From: a virus
Length of the DNA: 64,000 bases
Virus record (IMG/VR): IMGVR_UViG_3300046782_000218
Location: 1-64,000 of that record
Direction: 5' to 3' (one strand)
A program made the translations under genes and the position numbers. Positions 1 to 7,016 of the stretch are shown one piece after another (within the stretch, counting starts at the first letter, position 1; each line of letters opens with the position of its first letter). Under the pieces are notes generated by a model. It ran no database searches. It had not been told where the DNA came from and saw only the letters and a list, made by a program, of their open reading frames with translations.

Positions 1-8
1 AAGTGCTG

Positions 9-176
9 TTATCGACCGGGCGTAGTCCACTTGGGCGGATACTGCGCGCCGTCTTGAGTCCATCGATCCGGACTGTGCGTGACCGGCGTTGGTGAGGTCG
101 TCAGTCCTTTGACCAGCACTGAAACGCCGAAACATACAGACAGAGTCAGAAACGCCACGCTGATTTTGAGCTTCAT
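9..176 (-). CDS. Small membrane or secreted protein, 55 aa
   Basis: The ORF starts at the ATG that overlaps the stop codon of the preceding gene (ATGA), which is why I prefer it to a longer start at 239. The product begins MKLK and has one hydrophobic stretch at about residues 5-25, followed by a polar, Pro/Thr-rich tail. It could be a secreted peptide or a single-pass membrane protein with its tail outside. No family is recognised. It is the last gene of a three-gene unit with the zinc-ribbon gene and the NERD gene. Confidence 0.55.
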   Translation of the reverse strand: MKLKISVAFLTLSVCFGVSVLVKGLTTSPTPVTHSPDRWTQDGAQYPPKWTTPGR

Positions 177-862
177 CACAACCCTTTCGCCAGCTTGGGC
201 CACGCACCCATTGGCCACGATGTGCCGCACTTTGAGCACCGGATGCTGACAGACCCCAGCCGGACAGACAGCAGGTTTCGGCAGGGAACACCATCGGTCA
301 ACGTCGGACAGTGCCCGAGCTGCAGTTTATGCGCAGCCTTAGCGTCAGGGTCGGTGGGGTCGATGATGCGCTTGCATTCGGTCACCAGACGCTCTACGTC
401 CTGCCGGAATTCACCAAAATCATCTCGGCATTCGGCTGCCCAAGACAAACTGGCCAGCAGAGCATTAATGGCGATGTCCAGCTGACCCAACACGAGCTTA
501 TCACCGACAATGTGCGAGATCGCAGGACCTGACCACACCACCCGCTGAAATTTGCGAGCAACGTGCCAGGTGTTGACCCAAAACCGCAAGGTAGCAACGG
601 CTCCGCTTTCCGCCGTCAAGCTCACTGCGTTAACGTTGAGAGGGGCAGGTGCCTCAACTCGCTTAGCGGACCTCTCGGACCTGCCGAACGAGGTCAACTC
701 GTAGGCACCTGCCCCCATACCGATCAACGTCGCGTAAAGACCGTGTTCACCGCCCAGAGTGATTAGCTTGCGCTCGATGTCTTCCTCACACACCGGACAC
801 ACTGACCGATTAAGCTCGACGTCTGAACGGCCCATTGACCGGTGACACGATGAGCAACGCAC
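176..862 (-). CDS. Two-zinc-ribbon protein of unknown function
   Basis: I place the start at the GTG at 862, one base after the stop of the NERD gene. An in-frame ATG at 934 would add an Arg-rich stretch that looks like NERD-gene shadow. The N-terminus has a CxxC pair followed by a second CxxC about 18 residues later. The C-terminal third has two more Cys pairs (around CPTLTDGVPC and CSKCG), so two zinc-ribbon-like modules flank a helical middle. Coupling with a nuclease-related-domain gene suggests a joint role, possibly nucleic-acid binding. That role is inference from context. Confidence 0.6.
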   Translation of the reverse strand: MRCSSCHRSMGRSDVELNRSVCPVCEEDIERKLITLGGEHGLYATLIGMGAGAYELTSFGRSERSAKRVEAPAPLNVNAVSLTAESGAVATLRFWVNTWHVARKFQRVVWSGPAISHIVGDKLVLGQLDIAINALLASLSWAAECRDDFGEFRQDVERLVTECKRIIDPTDPDAKAAHKLQLGHCPTLTDGVPCRNLLSVRLGSVSIRCSKCGTSWPMGAWPKLAKGL

Positions 863-863
863 G

Positions 864-1592
864 TTACGCCATCCGGCTGTACGGAGGGAACTGCCGGACC
901 AGCGCTTTGGCCAGCTGGCGCGCTTGAAACGCATTGGGCCGACCGTCCTGAACGGCCTTCAACGTGCTGACCAAGTTAGCCTGCTCGATCACGTAGAAGA
1001 ACTCGTTAACCGCGATCCACCCGGACGGATGCCGATGCCGGTCAACCGTGGCTCCGTCGAGAACCAGAATCGACACTGCCGGAACACCCAGCAGGTCGCT
1101 AACCCGGCTGGTCTCCCAAGCGATGGTCTGCACCGACCGGTCTTGATTCCACGGGCCGTAGAACAAGCTTTGGCCCTTCATGTACACTGGGGCGTTCTTG
1201 GCGTGCCAAGCCTTGGTGTCGCCTACCACTACACCGCGACCGGAAGGCATCACCCAAACGTGGTCGAGGTTGGCTTTCGACTTCGGTATCGACAGATCAT
1301 CGTAGAGTCGCCAGCCGGTGCGTCGAAGGCCACGCACCTTGCGGCTCGTCCGTCGTTCTCCGTCAGCCCCTTGTCGCCAGCGGGCACCCGCCGCACGCAC
1401 CCCACGAAAGCCCGGAACGGCCCCTCCGAGCGCTCCGAGGACGGCCCCCGCTACTGCGGCCCCTGAGCCGCCCACGGAGCCCACGGCACCCCCTCCGGCG
1501 GCTGTGATGAGCACCAGCTTGCCGGATTTTCTGATGTGTTCGTTGGTGAGCTGCCTGGCCTTGGCCCTGGCAGAGGACCCAGCTCTGTTCAT
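864..1592 (-). CDS. NERD (nuclease-related domain) protein with Gly-rich hydrophobic segment
   Basis: After a basic N-terminus there is a Gly/Ala-rich hydrophobic stretch (about residues 25-65), possibly a membrane insertion. The C-terminal two thirds resemble the NERD fold: GERRTSRKVRGL, a conserved Asp in the segment NLDHVWVMPSG, then VVVGDTKAWH, which has the spacing of a PD-(D/E)xK-like core. NERD proteins are thought to act on DNA, often from a membrane or plasmid context. A strong ribosome site (AGGAGG) lies upstream of the ATG. Host DNA breakdown or phage DNA processing are possible roles; the sequence does not decide between them. Confidence 0.6.
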   Translation of the reverse strand: MNRAGSSARAKARQLTNEHIRKSGKLVLITAAGGGAVGSVGGSGAAVAGAVLGALGGAVPGFRGVRAAGARWRQGADGERRTSRKVRGLRRTGWRLYDDLSIPKSKANLDHVWVMPSGRGVVVGDTKAWHAKNAPVYMKGQSLFYGPWNQDRSVQTIAWETSRVSDLLGVPAVSILVLDGATVDRHRHPSGWIAVNEFFYVIEQANLVSTLKAVQDGRPNAFQARQLAKALVRQFPPYSRMA

Positions 1593-1620
1593 TTTTTGAC
1601 CTCCTGGACTTTGCTACGCG

Positions 1621-1656
1621 ACGACCCCCCGGCTGGTCCGACTGCCGGGGGGTCGT
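1621..1656 (-). terminator. Hairpin terminator
   Basis: A perfect 13-bp GC-rich stem (1621-1633 with 1644-1656) and 10-nt loop lie just after the stop of the 1675-2289 gene. There is no long T run, as for most terminators in this genome. Confidence 0.6.
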
Positions 1657-1674
1657 TCGGTTGTTGGGAACTGC

Positions 1675-2289
1675 TCAGAAGAGCGACTCGTCGTCGGAGC
1701 CGTTGGCGTCCGCGTCGGCCTCGGCCGGAGTGGTGGCCGCCTGAGCCGCAGCCTTGGCCGCCTTCGCGGCGTCCGCCTCCGCCTTCTTCGCGGCCTTCTT
1801 GGCAGCGGCCTCGGCTTCACGATCGGCCTTCTTGGCAGCGGCTTCCTCCTTCTTGGCCGCCTTGTCCGCCTCGGCCTGGGCCTTCTTGGTGTCGCGGACC
1901 TCGGCCTTCGCGGCCTTGTCGGCGAGCAGGGACTTGGCGCGAGCGATGCCGTCGGCGACCTTGGGGCCGAAGCCGTACTCGTTGGCCGCGTCCTGGGCGG
2001 ACATCTCGACGTCCTCGCCGTCCACGTTCTTGTAAACCGGGATGTCGGTCGCGCCGAGCTTGATGAGCTGGGACTTGAGCTTGGCGTCGTGGCCCGGGGC
2101 GAAGTTGCCGTTGGTGGTGGCGGTGCAGGGGACCAGCTCGTCCAGGACCGCGCTGTCACCCTCGCCGACGATCTTGCTGTACAGGCCGCACTTGCACTTG
2201 ACGGGAACCTTGGGCTCCTTGACCGGGGTCGCGGGGGCTTCGACCTCGTCGGTTGCGGCGGTCTCGTTCTCGACGGTTTCGGTGCTCAT
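1675..2289 (-). CDS. PGHDAK-motif protein with long Lys/Ala-rich tail
   Basis: This is one of four proteins in the window with a CxC region followed by the motif F-x-PGHDAK-x-(K/L)-x-x-L. Here the cysteine region is at about residue 32 and the motif at about residues 64-75. Residues 110-190 are a highly charged Lys/Glu/Ala helix, like a histone tail or a long coiled coil. A good ribosome site (AAGGAG) precedes the ATG at 2289, and a promoter sits 50 bp upstream. The 192-aa protein at 5980-6558 is clearly its paralogue. The biochemical role is unknown; the basic Ala/Lys tail would suit nucleic-acid binding. Confidence 0.65.
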   Translation of the reverse strand: MSTETVENETAATDEVEAPATPVKEPKVPVKCKCGLYSKIVGEGDSAVLDELVPCTATTNGNFAPGHDAKLKSQLIKLGATDIPVYKNVDGEDVEMSAQDAANEYGFGPKVADGIARAKSLLADKAAKAEVRDTKKAQAEADKAAKKEEAAAKKADREAEAAAKKAAKKAEADAAKAAKAAAQAATTPAEADADANGSDDESLF

Positions 2290-2341
2290 TGGGCTTTTTC
2301 TCCTTGGTAGGAATTCACTGTATGTCCTGCGGTATGCTCCG

Positions 2342-2371
2342 ATTCTATCATAGCAACCGGGGGTCACGCAA
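2342..2371 (-). promoter_or_regulatory. Early promoter (TTGCGT-N18-TAGAAT)
   Basis: The -35 is at 2366-2371 and the -10 at 2342-2347, with TG one base before the -10. It drives the 1675-2289 gene. Confidence 0.7.
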
Positions 2372-2380
2372 GTGATTCGT

Positions 2381-2878
2381 TCAGGCTGCCAGAGCCATGC
2401 CGCTGGCCGCCCAAATCAGGTTGTCCGACGCGTCCCAAAGCAGGTCGGCCAGGTGGCTCAGGCCGTGAGCGTCAGCACGGTCCGCCCGGTCCGCGAGACG
2501 GTCCGACAGGCTCTCAGTGATCTCGATCGGACCCAACTCGGCCAGTTCGTCGGACACTTCGCGACGGTTGGCCTCGTTCTCTTCGCGAGGAACGACGAAT
2601 CCCATCCGGTGGATCGTGTAGAACAAGATGCGATCGATGCGGAATGACCGCTGTTCGCCGGTCTCACGGTCCATCGCGATAACTCGAATGTCGCCAACCT
2701 CGCTGACTGCCGCATCGAAAATCTCGATGGTTCGCACGGTCTCCACCAGACGGCCGGTCTTGCGGCCGGTGACCTCGTCTTTCTCCTCCTTGAGCGCCGT
2801 GATGGTTACGGCGTTCTTGCGGTCCATTGCGCGCAGCAGGTCCACCAGGGTCTTGTGCTGGTTGATTGCTTTGCGCAT
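2381..2878 (-). CDS. Small protein with weak WYL-like pattern
   Basis: This 165-residue protein starts at an ATG with GGAGG upstream. Its middle contains the segment IRVIAMDRETGEQRSFRID, which resembles the strand pattern of WYL ligand-sensing domains (a charged turn followed by RxFRxDRI). The N-terminus is basic and helical, the C-terminus acidic and helical. I do not see a helix-turn-helix. A regulatory or ligand-binding role is possible but weakly supported. Confidence 0.55.
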   Translation of the reverse strand: MRKAINQHKTLVDLLRAMDRKNAVTITALKEEKDEVTGRKTGRLVETVRTIEIFDAAVSEVGDIRVIAMDRETGEQRSFRIDRILFYTIHRMGFVVPREENEANRREVSDELAELGPIEITESLSDRLADRADRADAHGLSHLADLLWDASDNLIWAASGMALAA

Positions 2879-2917
2879 GATGTCCGCCTCCGGGTTGTTC
2901 TCTGTCCTTGTGGTACT

Positions 2918-2946
2918 ATTTTATCATGGGACAGGGCCCAGCACAA
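2918..2946 (-). promoter_or_regulatory. Early promoter (TTGTGC-N17-TAAAAT)
   Basis: The -35 is at 2941-2946 and the -10 at 2918-2923, with an extended TGA before the -10. It drives the 2381-2878 gene. Confidence 0.7.
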
Positions 2947-2947
2947 T

Positions 2948-3067
2948 TCACGGCTTGCGTCGGTTTCGGAACAGGACAACTACCCCGTTGATGATAATAG
3001 CCAACGCAGTTAGCCAGCACGCGGCTCCGTACATCAAGCAAAAGAATCTGGTTTGATCACTGGTCAT
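2948..3067 (-). CDS. 39-aa single-pass membrane protein
   Basis: A short ORF with ATG at 3067 and a good ribosome site (AGAGGTAA). One strong hydrophobic helix runs from about residue 9 to 32, followed by a basic tail (FRNRRKP), so the N-terminus is probably outside and the C-terminus inside. It lies in a run of small coupled membrane genes. Function is unknown; small phage membrane proteins of this kind include superinfection-exclusion and lysis-modifying factors. Confidence 0.5.
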   Translation of the reverse strand: MTSDQTRFFCLMYGAACWLTALAIIINGVVVLFRNRRKP

Positions 3068-3137
3068 TGACGTTACCTCTCATTGCACGTCTGTGCCCCC
3101 ACCCGACACGGGTAAGGGGCAACAGCGTGGGGGCCGA

Positions 3138-3269
3138 TCAGTGCTTGCGACTGACGGCTTCGCGGATCTTGGCCGCTTCTCGGTCGAAGGCTCGGCTGAT
3201 CGCCGAGTAGACTCCGATTCCGAGCGTCAGAACCGCCAGCAGAGCTAGCAGCAAAACGACGGGGTTCAC
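3138..3269 (-). CDS. 43-aa single-pass membrane protein
   Basis: It starts at GTG 3269, two bases after the stop of the 3271-3519 gene, with its ribosome site (GAGGAGGTG) inside that gene's end. A hydrophobic helix covers residues 3-20, followed by an amphipathic, charged tail. No family is recognised. The tight coupling supports that it is a real gene. Confidence 0.5.
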   Translation of the reverse strand: MNPVVLLLALLAVLTLGIGVYSAISRAFDREAAKIREAVSRKH

Positions 3270-3270
3270 G

Positions 3271-3519
3271 TCAATTCACCTCCTCAGCGTTGTCGAAAAC
3301 GGCTGTTGACCACACGAAGTTGACGACCTCGACCATGTTGGGATCGTAGTCGGTGTTGGCCAGTGCCCACTCGATGGCGGACACTTCCAGCTGAGCCTCG
3401 TTGAACAGGCCGTTAACGGTGCCGGAATTTTCCACGTGCGCCAACGCCAGTTCACCGTACTCGTTGCTGACGCTGAGTTCGGCGTGCCACACGAACTCGG
3501 TGATCACTCGGCCGTCCAC
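3271..3519 (-). CDS. Hypothetical acidic protein, 82 aa
   Basis: GTG start with AGGGGAGA upstream. The protein is acidic and has several aromatic residues (WHAEL, FVWST). A promoter lies at 3553-3581. The gene is first in a unit with the two small membrane-protein genes downstream. No family is recognised. Confidence 0.6.
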   Translation of the reverse strand: MDGRVITEFVWHAELSVSNEYGELALAHVENSGTVNGLFNEAQLEVSAIEWALANTDYDPNMVEVVNFVWSTAVFDNAEEVN

Positions 3520-3552
3520 GGTTTCTCCCCTGTATGTCCTGTTGTTAGTACC

Positions 3553-3581
3553 ATTCTAACACAGGACGGCCCCCGGGGGAA
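3553..3581 (-). promoter_or_regulatory. Early promoter with weak -35 inside a terminator palindrome
   Basis: The -10 TAGAAT is at 3553-3558. The best -35 at the right spacing (TTCCCC, 3576-3581) lies within the upstream palindrome. Confidence 0.5.
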
Positions 3582-3597
3582 TTCCCCCGGGGGCCGT
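3566..3597 (-). terminator. Perfect 32-bp palindrome, terminator
   Basis: The two 16-base halves are perfectly complementary and directly follow the stop of the 3603-4292 gene. Confidence 0.65.
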
Positions 3598-3602
3598 AAC
3601 CG

Positions 3603-4292
3603 TCAGTCAGCGTCGATCACGAAGTGCTCGTAGGCCACGGAGTAATCGGCCTTCTCAATGGTGGAGCTGCGAAGCTCGGTCTTGTCACCGAGCCACGCCT
3701 TGGCGTTCTTGGTGAACGTCTCCAGGTCGGTGCCGAAGCTGTATCCGATCGGCTCGTGGCTGTTCTTCTGGCCGTCCGACTTCTGCAGGTTCCTCATCAC
3801 GGCGCGCGTGGCCGGGTCCTCGCCGATCCGCGCGGTGATCGATTCCGCAAAGCGACGCTGTTCGCGGCTGATGCCCTCCGCTACCTTCATTGTGATCTTG
3901 TCGCCGAATTGCCTCGCGGCGTCCAGCGCGTGCTCGTGGCCGCCCATCATGTTACCCTTGGCGTTTCCCCACGCCCGGATCAGGAATCCCTTAGCCTTGG
4001 CGTCATGGCCGGGGAGGAACTTCCGGCCTTTGCCCGGGGTGCGGGTGACGTCGCAACCGGTGTGGTGGAGCACCCCGGCACGGTCCCGATATCCCAGGGT
4101 CGCGCACCCGCACACCGTGGCCTCGGCAAGGTCGGTTACCTTGTAGTCAGACCATCCGCTGGCCGTGGTGTGTGTGAACGCGGGGAGGAACTCCACGTGG
4201 ACGATCTCGCCGACCGGGGTCAGGGAGGGCTCGCTGCGAACCCAACCGATCTCGCCGTTCGGGGTCTTGACCACGGTCCCGATTTCCAGCAT
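3603..4292 (-). CDS. PGHDAK-motif protein, 229 aa
   Basis: I use the ATG at 4292 because its spacing to AAGGAG is better than for GTG 4298. The first 60 residues look like a small beta-barrel (GTVVKTPNGEIGWVRSEP), a pattern common to SH3- or KOW-like folds. Next come a CGC segment and FLPGHDAKAKGFL, the same motif as in three other proteins of this window. The C-terminal half is helical and charged. It sits alone between its own promoter and terminator. Role unknown. Confidence 0.65.
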   Translation of the reverse strand: MLEIGTVVKTPNGEIGWVRSEPSLTPVGEIVHVEFLPAFTHTTASGWSDYKVTDLAEATVCGCATLGYRDRAGVLHHTGCDVTRTPGKGRKFLPGHDAKAKGFLIRAWGNAKGNMMGGHEHALDAARQFGDKITMKVAEGISREQRRFAESITARIGEDPATRAVMRNLQKSDGQKNSHEPIGYSFGTDLETFTKNAKAWLGDKTELRSSTIEKADYSVAYEHFVIDAD

Positions 4293-4328
4293 CTCCACCA
4301 GCTCCTTCGTTTCCGTCCTTGTAATAAA

Positions 4329-4358
4329 ATTTTATCATGCCACAACGGGGAAACGCAA
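4329..4358 (-). promoter_or_regulatory. Early promoter (TTGCGT-N18-TAAAAT)
   Basis: The -35 is at 4353-4358 and the -10 at 4329-4334, with an extended TGA. It drives the 3603-4292 gene. Confidence 0.7.
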
Positions 4359-4392
4359 GTCCCCTCGCCCGGTCGATCTCGGGCGAGGGGAC
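4359..4392 (-). terminator. Hairpin terminator
   Basis: 13-bp perfect stem (4359-4371 with 4380-4392) after the 4415-4819 gene, touching the next promoter. Confidence 0.6.
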
Positions 4393-4414
4393 GTCTTGCG
4401 AAGCGCGGATCGGG

Positions 4415-4819
4415 TCAGCCGACGTGCGGGTTGCTCTTGTTGGCCGCTACCTGGCGCACGAGGTCGGCGATCAGGTCGGCCAACGTGGCGTTCGGTCGGT
4501 TGGACACCCGGGCCTGCTCGGCTCCACTGGAGTCTTCCGCGACCAGATCACCGTACCCGTCCGCCACCACGGTCATGACGTGGAACCCGCCGTTGCCCGC
4601 GTTGATCGTCATGGGCTGCACCTTCACGTCGGTCGCCTTGACCGCGTGCGGGCTAAACTTGTCGGCGAGAGCCTCAGCCAGGATCTCGTTGAGGAGGTCC
4701 GCCGGGCTGATCTCGCGCGCTGCGGCTACCTGCTTGACGATCTGGGCAGTTGCCCCGGTCAGCCGTCCGTCGAAGTTGACGAACTGCAGAAAGTCGGGGA
4801 TGGGCTGGATGTCGGCCAC
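4415..4819 (-). CDS. Hypothetical protein, 134 aa
   Basis: GTG start with a strong GAGGAG ribosome site. The N-terminal half is helical (ATAQIVKQVAAAREI, LLNEILAEALADKF); the C-terminal half alternates strands and helices. No catalytic motif is visible. Own promoter at 4864-4893 and terminator downstream. No family is recognised. Confidence 0.6.
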   Translation of the reverse strand: MADIQPIPDFLQFVNFDGRLTGATAQIVKQVAAAREISPADLLNEILAEALADKFSPHAVKATDVKVQPMTINAGNGGFHVMTVVADGYGDLVAEDSSGAEQARVSNRPNATLADLIADLVRQVAANKSNPHVG

Positions 4820-4863
4820 GGTGGTCTCCTCAGGTCGGGGCGGGGGGTCCCGCCGTTAGTACC

Positions 4864-4893
4864 ATTCTACCACATCGCCCCCGGGTCACGCAA
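4864..4893 (-). promoter_or_regulatory. Early promoter whose -35 lies in a terminator loop
   Basis: The -10 is at 4864-4869 and the -35 TTGCGT at 4888-4893. The -35 sits in the loop of the hairpin at 4877-4902. Confidence 0.7.
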
Positions 4894-4902
4894 CCCGGGG
4901 GC
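4877..4902 (-). terminator. Hairpin terminator overlapping a promoter
   Basis: 10-bp stem (4877-4886 with 4893-4902) after the 4912-5046 gene. Its loop carries the -35 of the next gene. Confidence 0.55.
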
Positions 4903-4911
4903 CGGAAGCCC

Positions 4912-5046
4912 TTAGGCCAACTCACCGTCGCAGTCGTCCCACACCCGGTGGTTGGCCGCCGCGTCGTCGCGAGCGTCGTCCAGGTCCGTGGACTCGGCGG
5001 TAAGGACGGTTCCGCACTCCTGGCAGGTGAACCGGAACTCGTTCAT
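4912..5046 (-). CDS. 44-aa zinc-finger-like protein
   Basis: The ATG at 5046 is preceded by GGAGG. The N-terminus carries a CxxC pair (FTCQECGTV), then a helix of Asp/Ala residues and a later His and Cys (NHRVWDDC), so one C2HC zinc site is possible. Own promoter at 5076-5105. Function unknown. Confidence 0.55.
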   Translation of the reverse strand: MNEFRFTCQECGTVLTAESTDLDDARDDAAANHRVWDDCDGELA

Positions 5047-5075
5047 TTTGGGCCTCCGTCGTCGTCGTTAATACC

Positions 5076-5105
5076 ATTCTATCATGGCAACCTGGGTTGG
5101 CACAA
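5076..5105 (-). promoter_or_regulatory. Early promoter (TTGTGC-N18-TAGAAT)
   Basis: The -35 is at 5100-5105 and the -10 at 5076-5081, with extended TGA. It drives the 4912-5046 gene. Confidence 0.7.
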
Positions 5106-5145
5106 GTTGGCGGTCCGCCCGAACTCTGGCGGACCGCCGGTCAGG

Positions 5146-5373
5146 TCACAGCGGGAGGATCTGGTCCTCGGTAACGTCGGTCCGGCCCTCGTCTCCGTAC
5201 CCGTAGAACTCGGATTCGGCCCCGCTGATCTCTCCCCCCAAGCCATCGAGGTCCAGGTCCACCCCAACCATGCGGACGCCGGTGAACAGGTCCACGTACC
5301 ACGCGACCACGGTGGCCTCTGCTACCTCGCCGAAGTAGTCGACGCGCACCTTCTGACCCTTGGTGAACGGCAT
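5146..5373 (-). CDS. Small beta-rich protein, 75 aa
   Basis: The ATG at 5373 has GAGAGG upstream; longer in-frame starts run into the promoter and are rejected. The sequence GQKVRVDYFGEVAEATVVAW looks like the start of an SH3-like or Tudor-like barrel, then an acidic stretch. A similar opening is seen in the 3603-4292 protein. Function unknown. Confidence 0.6.
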   Translation of the reverse strand: MPFTKGQKVRVDYFGEVAEATVVAWYVDLFTGVRMVGVDLDLDGLGGEISGAESEFYGYGDEGRTDVTEDQILPL

Positions 5374-5417
5374 CGGGTGTCCTCTCGTTAGGGGCGGGGT
5401 TCCCACCCTGTAGTACC

Positions 5418-5447
5418 ATTCTACCACGGCACCCCGGGTTGGCACAA
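5418..5447 (-). promoter_or_regulatory. Early promoter (TTGTGC-N18-TAGAAT)
   Basis: The -35 is at 5442-5447 and the -10 at 5418-5423, with TGG before the -10. It drives the 5146-5373 gene. Confidence 0.7.
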
Positions 5448-5526
5448 GCTGGCGACACGAGCCCACGGACGGCCGTCCCGCGACCTGGGAGGGGCTGGTC
5501 GGTACTCTGGGCCCCCGGGCACGCCG

Positions 5527-5556
5527 GAGCCCCCCGGTGACGTCACCGGGGGGCTC
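5527..5556 (-). terminator. Perfect 30-bp palindrome, terminator
   Basis: 15-bp arms with no loop, just after the stop of the 5569-5775 gene. Confidence 0.65.
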
Positions 5557-5568
5557 GGCGGGGGTAGA

Positions 5569-5775
5569 TCAGTGCCGCGTGATCTCGGTCGCGGTCCAGG
5601 TCTCGTCCCGGTCATTTCGCGCGCTGCGCGTGTCCAGTTCCTGCTCGGCCACCCGGCCAATCTCGGCCAAGGTCCCCTCCCGGTCGGCCTCCAGCTCGGC
5701 CAGCGTGGTGTCCACGTGTTGCACGTTGGTTCGACCGGTGGAAGAGGTCAGCTTCACGGAGTGGGTGATCTTCAT
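5569..5775 (-). CDS. Hypothetical protein, 68 aa
   Basis: The ATG at 5775 has AAGGAG upstream. An N-terminal beta-like segment is followed by a charged helix (TTLAELEADREGTLAEIGRV). No family is recognised. Own promoter and terminator. Confidence 0.55.
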   Translation of the reverse strand: MKITHSVKLTSSTGRTNVQHVDTTLAELEADREGTLAEIGRVAEQELDTRSARNDRDETWTATEITRH

Positions 5776-5828
5776 TAGGGTCTCCTTGGGGCCGGTGGTT
5801 GGGGGGTCGTCCCCCAACCTCTAATAAA

Positions 5829-5858
5829 ATTATACCATACAACAAACGGTCTGCACAA
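5829..5858 (-). promoter_or_regulatory. Early promoter (TTGTGC-N18-TATAAT)
   Basis: The -35 is at 5853-5858 and the perfect -10 at 5829-5834, with extended TGG. It drives the 5569-5775 gene. Confidence 0.75.
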
Positions 5859-5933
5859 GTCACCGGCGTGAGGTCTTCCGTAGGGCATCCGGCAACCTAT
5901 CGCAGGCTGGCCGATATTGTGGTACTCCAGACA

Positions 5934-5972
5934 CGCCCGAGCCTCCCGGAATGGTCACGGGAGGCTCGGGCG
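5934..5972 (-). terminator. Hairpin terminator
   Basis: 15-bp perfect stem (5934-5948 with 5958-5972) after the 5980-6558 gene. Confidence 0.65.
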
Positions 5973-5979
5973 GGGGTTG

Positions 5980-6558
5980 TCAGACGGTGCGCAGGACCTC
6001 GTACTTCGTGGTCTCCTTGCGGGTGTGGCCGTCCTTGGCCAGGTAGTAGAAGGTGCCGTCCTTCTCGATGCCCTTGTACTCCCACCGGCCTACCTTCGCG
6101 ATGACCTCGGGCTCCTCGGCCGGGGTCGGGGTGTTCTTGGCCTTCTTGGCGTCGCGGGCAATCTCGCGCTGGATTCGGGCCTCCTCGCGCTTCGCGGCCT
6201 TGGCCGCCTTGGCTGCAGCCTTCTCGGTGGCGGTCGCGATGCCATTGGCGACCATGTAGCCGAAGTCGTACCGGTTGGCATGGGTCTGCGCGTCAGCGGA
6301 GACGCTCATCCCGCCCTCGGTCCGGCGGATGTCCGCGCCGTTGATCGTCGCCATCTTGATCAGGAAGCTCTTGAGCTTGGCGTCGTGGCCGGGGGCGAAC
6401 GTGTTGCGGGTCGTCGCGGTGCAACCGGTCGTGAACTCGGCGTCCCAGGTCAGGTCGCCGTCCTCGGTGTCGCGGACGTTCACCAGGACGTCGTACTTGC
6501 TGCACTCGCAGGCGATGAGGTCCTTGACAGTTGCGGCGGGGGCGGTGGTCTCGGTCAT
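5980..6558 (-). CDS. PGHDAK-motif protein with Lys/Ala helix and C-terminal domain
   Basis: Paralogue of the 1675-2289 protein: an early Cys pair (ACEC), then FAPGHDAKLKSFLIK at about residues 54-68, then a Lys/Ala-rich helix (about 110-145). It differs in having an extra C-terminal domain of about 40 residues with aromatic strands (RWEYKGIEKDGTFYYL). Good ribosome site, own promoter and terminator. Function unknown. Confidence 0.65.
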   Translation of the reverse strand: MTETTAPAATVKDLIACECSKYDVLVNVRDTEDGDLTWDAEFTTGCTATTRNTFAPGHDAKLKSFLIKMATINGADIRRTEGGMSVSADAQTHANRYDFGYMVANGIATATEKAAAKAAKAAKREEARIQREIARDAKKAKNTPTPAEEPEVIAKVGRWEYKGIEKDGTFYYLAKDGHTRKETTKYEVLRTV

Positions 6559-6605
6559 TTCAGGCTCCTTCGGTCGGTGGGGCCGGAGCCCCTGTCGTTA
6601 ATACG

Positions 6606-6635
6606 ATTTTATCATGCGACCGATAACCTGCGCAA
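6606..6635 (-). promoter_or_regulatory. Early promoter (TTGCGC-N18-TAAAAT)
   Basis: The -35 is at 6630-6635 and the -10 at 6606-6611, with extended TGA. It drives the 5980-6558 gene. Confidence 0.7.
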
Positions 6636-6667
6636 GTACCCTTGACCGTGTGATTTGTGTCACACAG

Positions 6668-6704
6668 CTGACCCCCCGCCCAAGCTAACCAAGCGGAGGG
6701 TCAG
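6668..6704 (-). terminator. Hairpin terminator
   Basis: 12-bp stem with one mismatch (6668-6679 with 6693-6704) after the 20-aa ORF. Confidence 0.5.
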
Positions 6705-6717
6705 TTTGACCGCTTAA

Positions 6718-6780
6718 TCATTCATCGTCTCCAGCGGGGAACGGCTCATCGTCCTTCTTTCCGCACCAGTCGCACATCAT
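6718..6780 (-). CDS. 20-aa CxxC microprotein
   Basis: The ORF starts nine bases after the stop of the 6790-7005 gene and has a GAGGGGG ribosome site. The product is MMCDWCGKK followed by an acidic tail, a half zinc-finger that could bind metal as a dimer. It may be real because of its coupling, but it is very short. Confidence 0.35.
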   Translation of the reverse strand: MMCDWCGKKDDEPFPAGDDE

Positions 6781-6789
6781 GTCACCCCC

Positions 6790-7005
6790 TCACCACTCCG
6801 GCTCTGACATGATCTGGCTGAAACAGGGGCCGCAGGTGTTGGTGATCAGCAATTCGCGGTCGGCGGGGGTGAGGTACGGGAACGCGTCCTGCGCGAGCTT
6901 GCCGTGAAGGAACGCGTCGTAGTCGTCTGCGTAGACGTTGATGTTCTTACGTACCTCACACTTCGGGCTGACATCGGCAACGCACTTGATAGATACGGCG
7001 ACCAT
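6790..7005 (-). CDS. Hypothetical Cys-containing protein, 71 aa
   Basis: The ATG at 7005 has GAGGAGAG upstream and follows the stop of the 7017-7385 gene by 11 bases. Cys residues are at about positions 8, 15, 60 and 63 (the last pair as CGPC), which could form a single zinc site or disulfides. No family is recognised. Confidence 0.55.
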   Translation of the reverse strand: MVAVSIKCVADVSPKCEVRKNINVYADDYDAFLHGKLAQDAFPYLTPADRELLITNTCGPCFSQIMSEPEW

Positions 7006-7016
7006 TGGGTCTCTCC

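Noticed and set aside
1536-2159. Arg/Pro-rich open frames over 1536-2159
   Set aside because: Shadows of the Lys/Ala-rich repeat codons in the PGHDAK protein gene.
2381-2878. WYL-domain transcription regulator
   Set aside because: Only a single stretch resembles the WYL core and there is no helix-turn-helix, so I kept it as a protein of unknown function.
3624-4859. 411-aa plus-strand open frame
   Set aside because: It lies across two minus-strand genes that have ribosome sites, promoters and terminators. It has no promoter and its composition is that of a GC-rich shadow frame.
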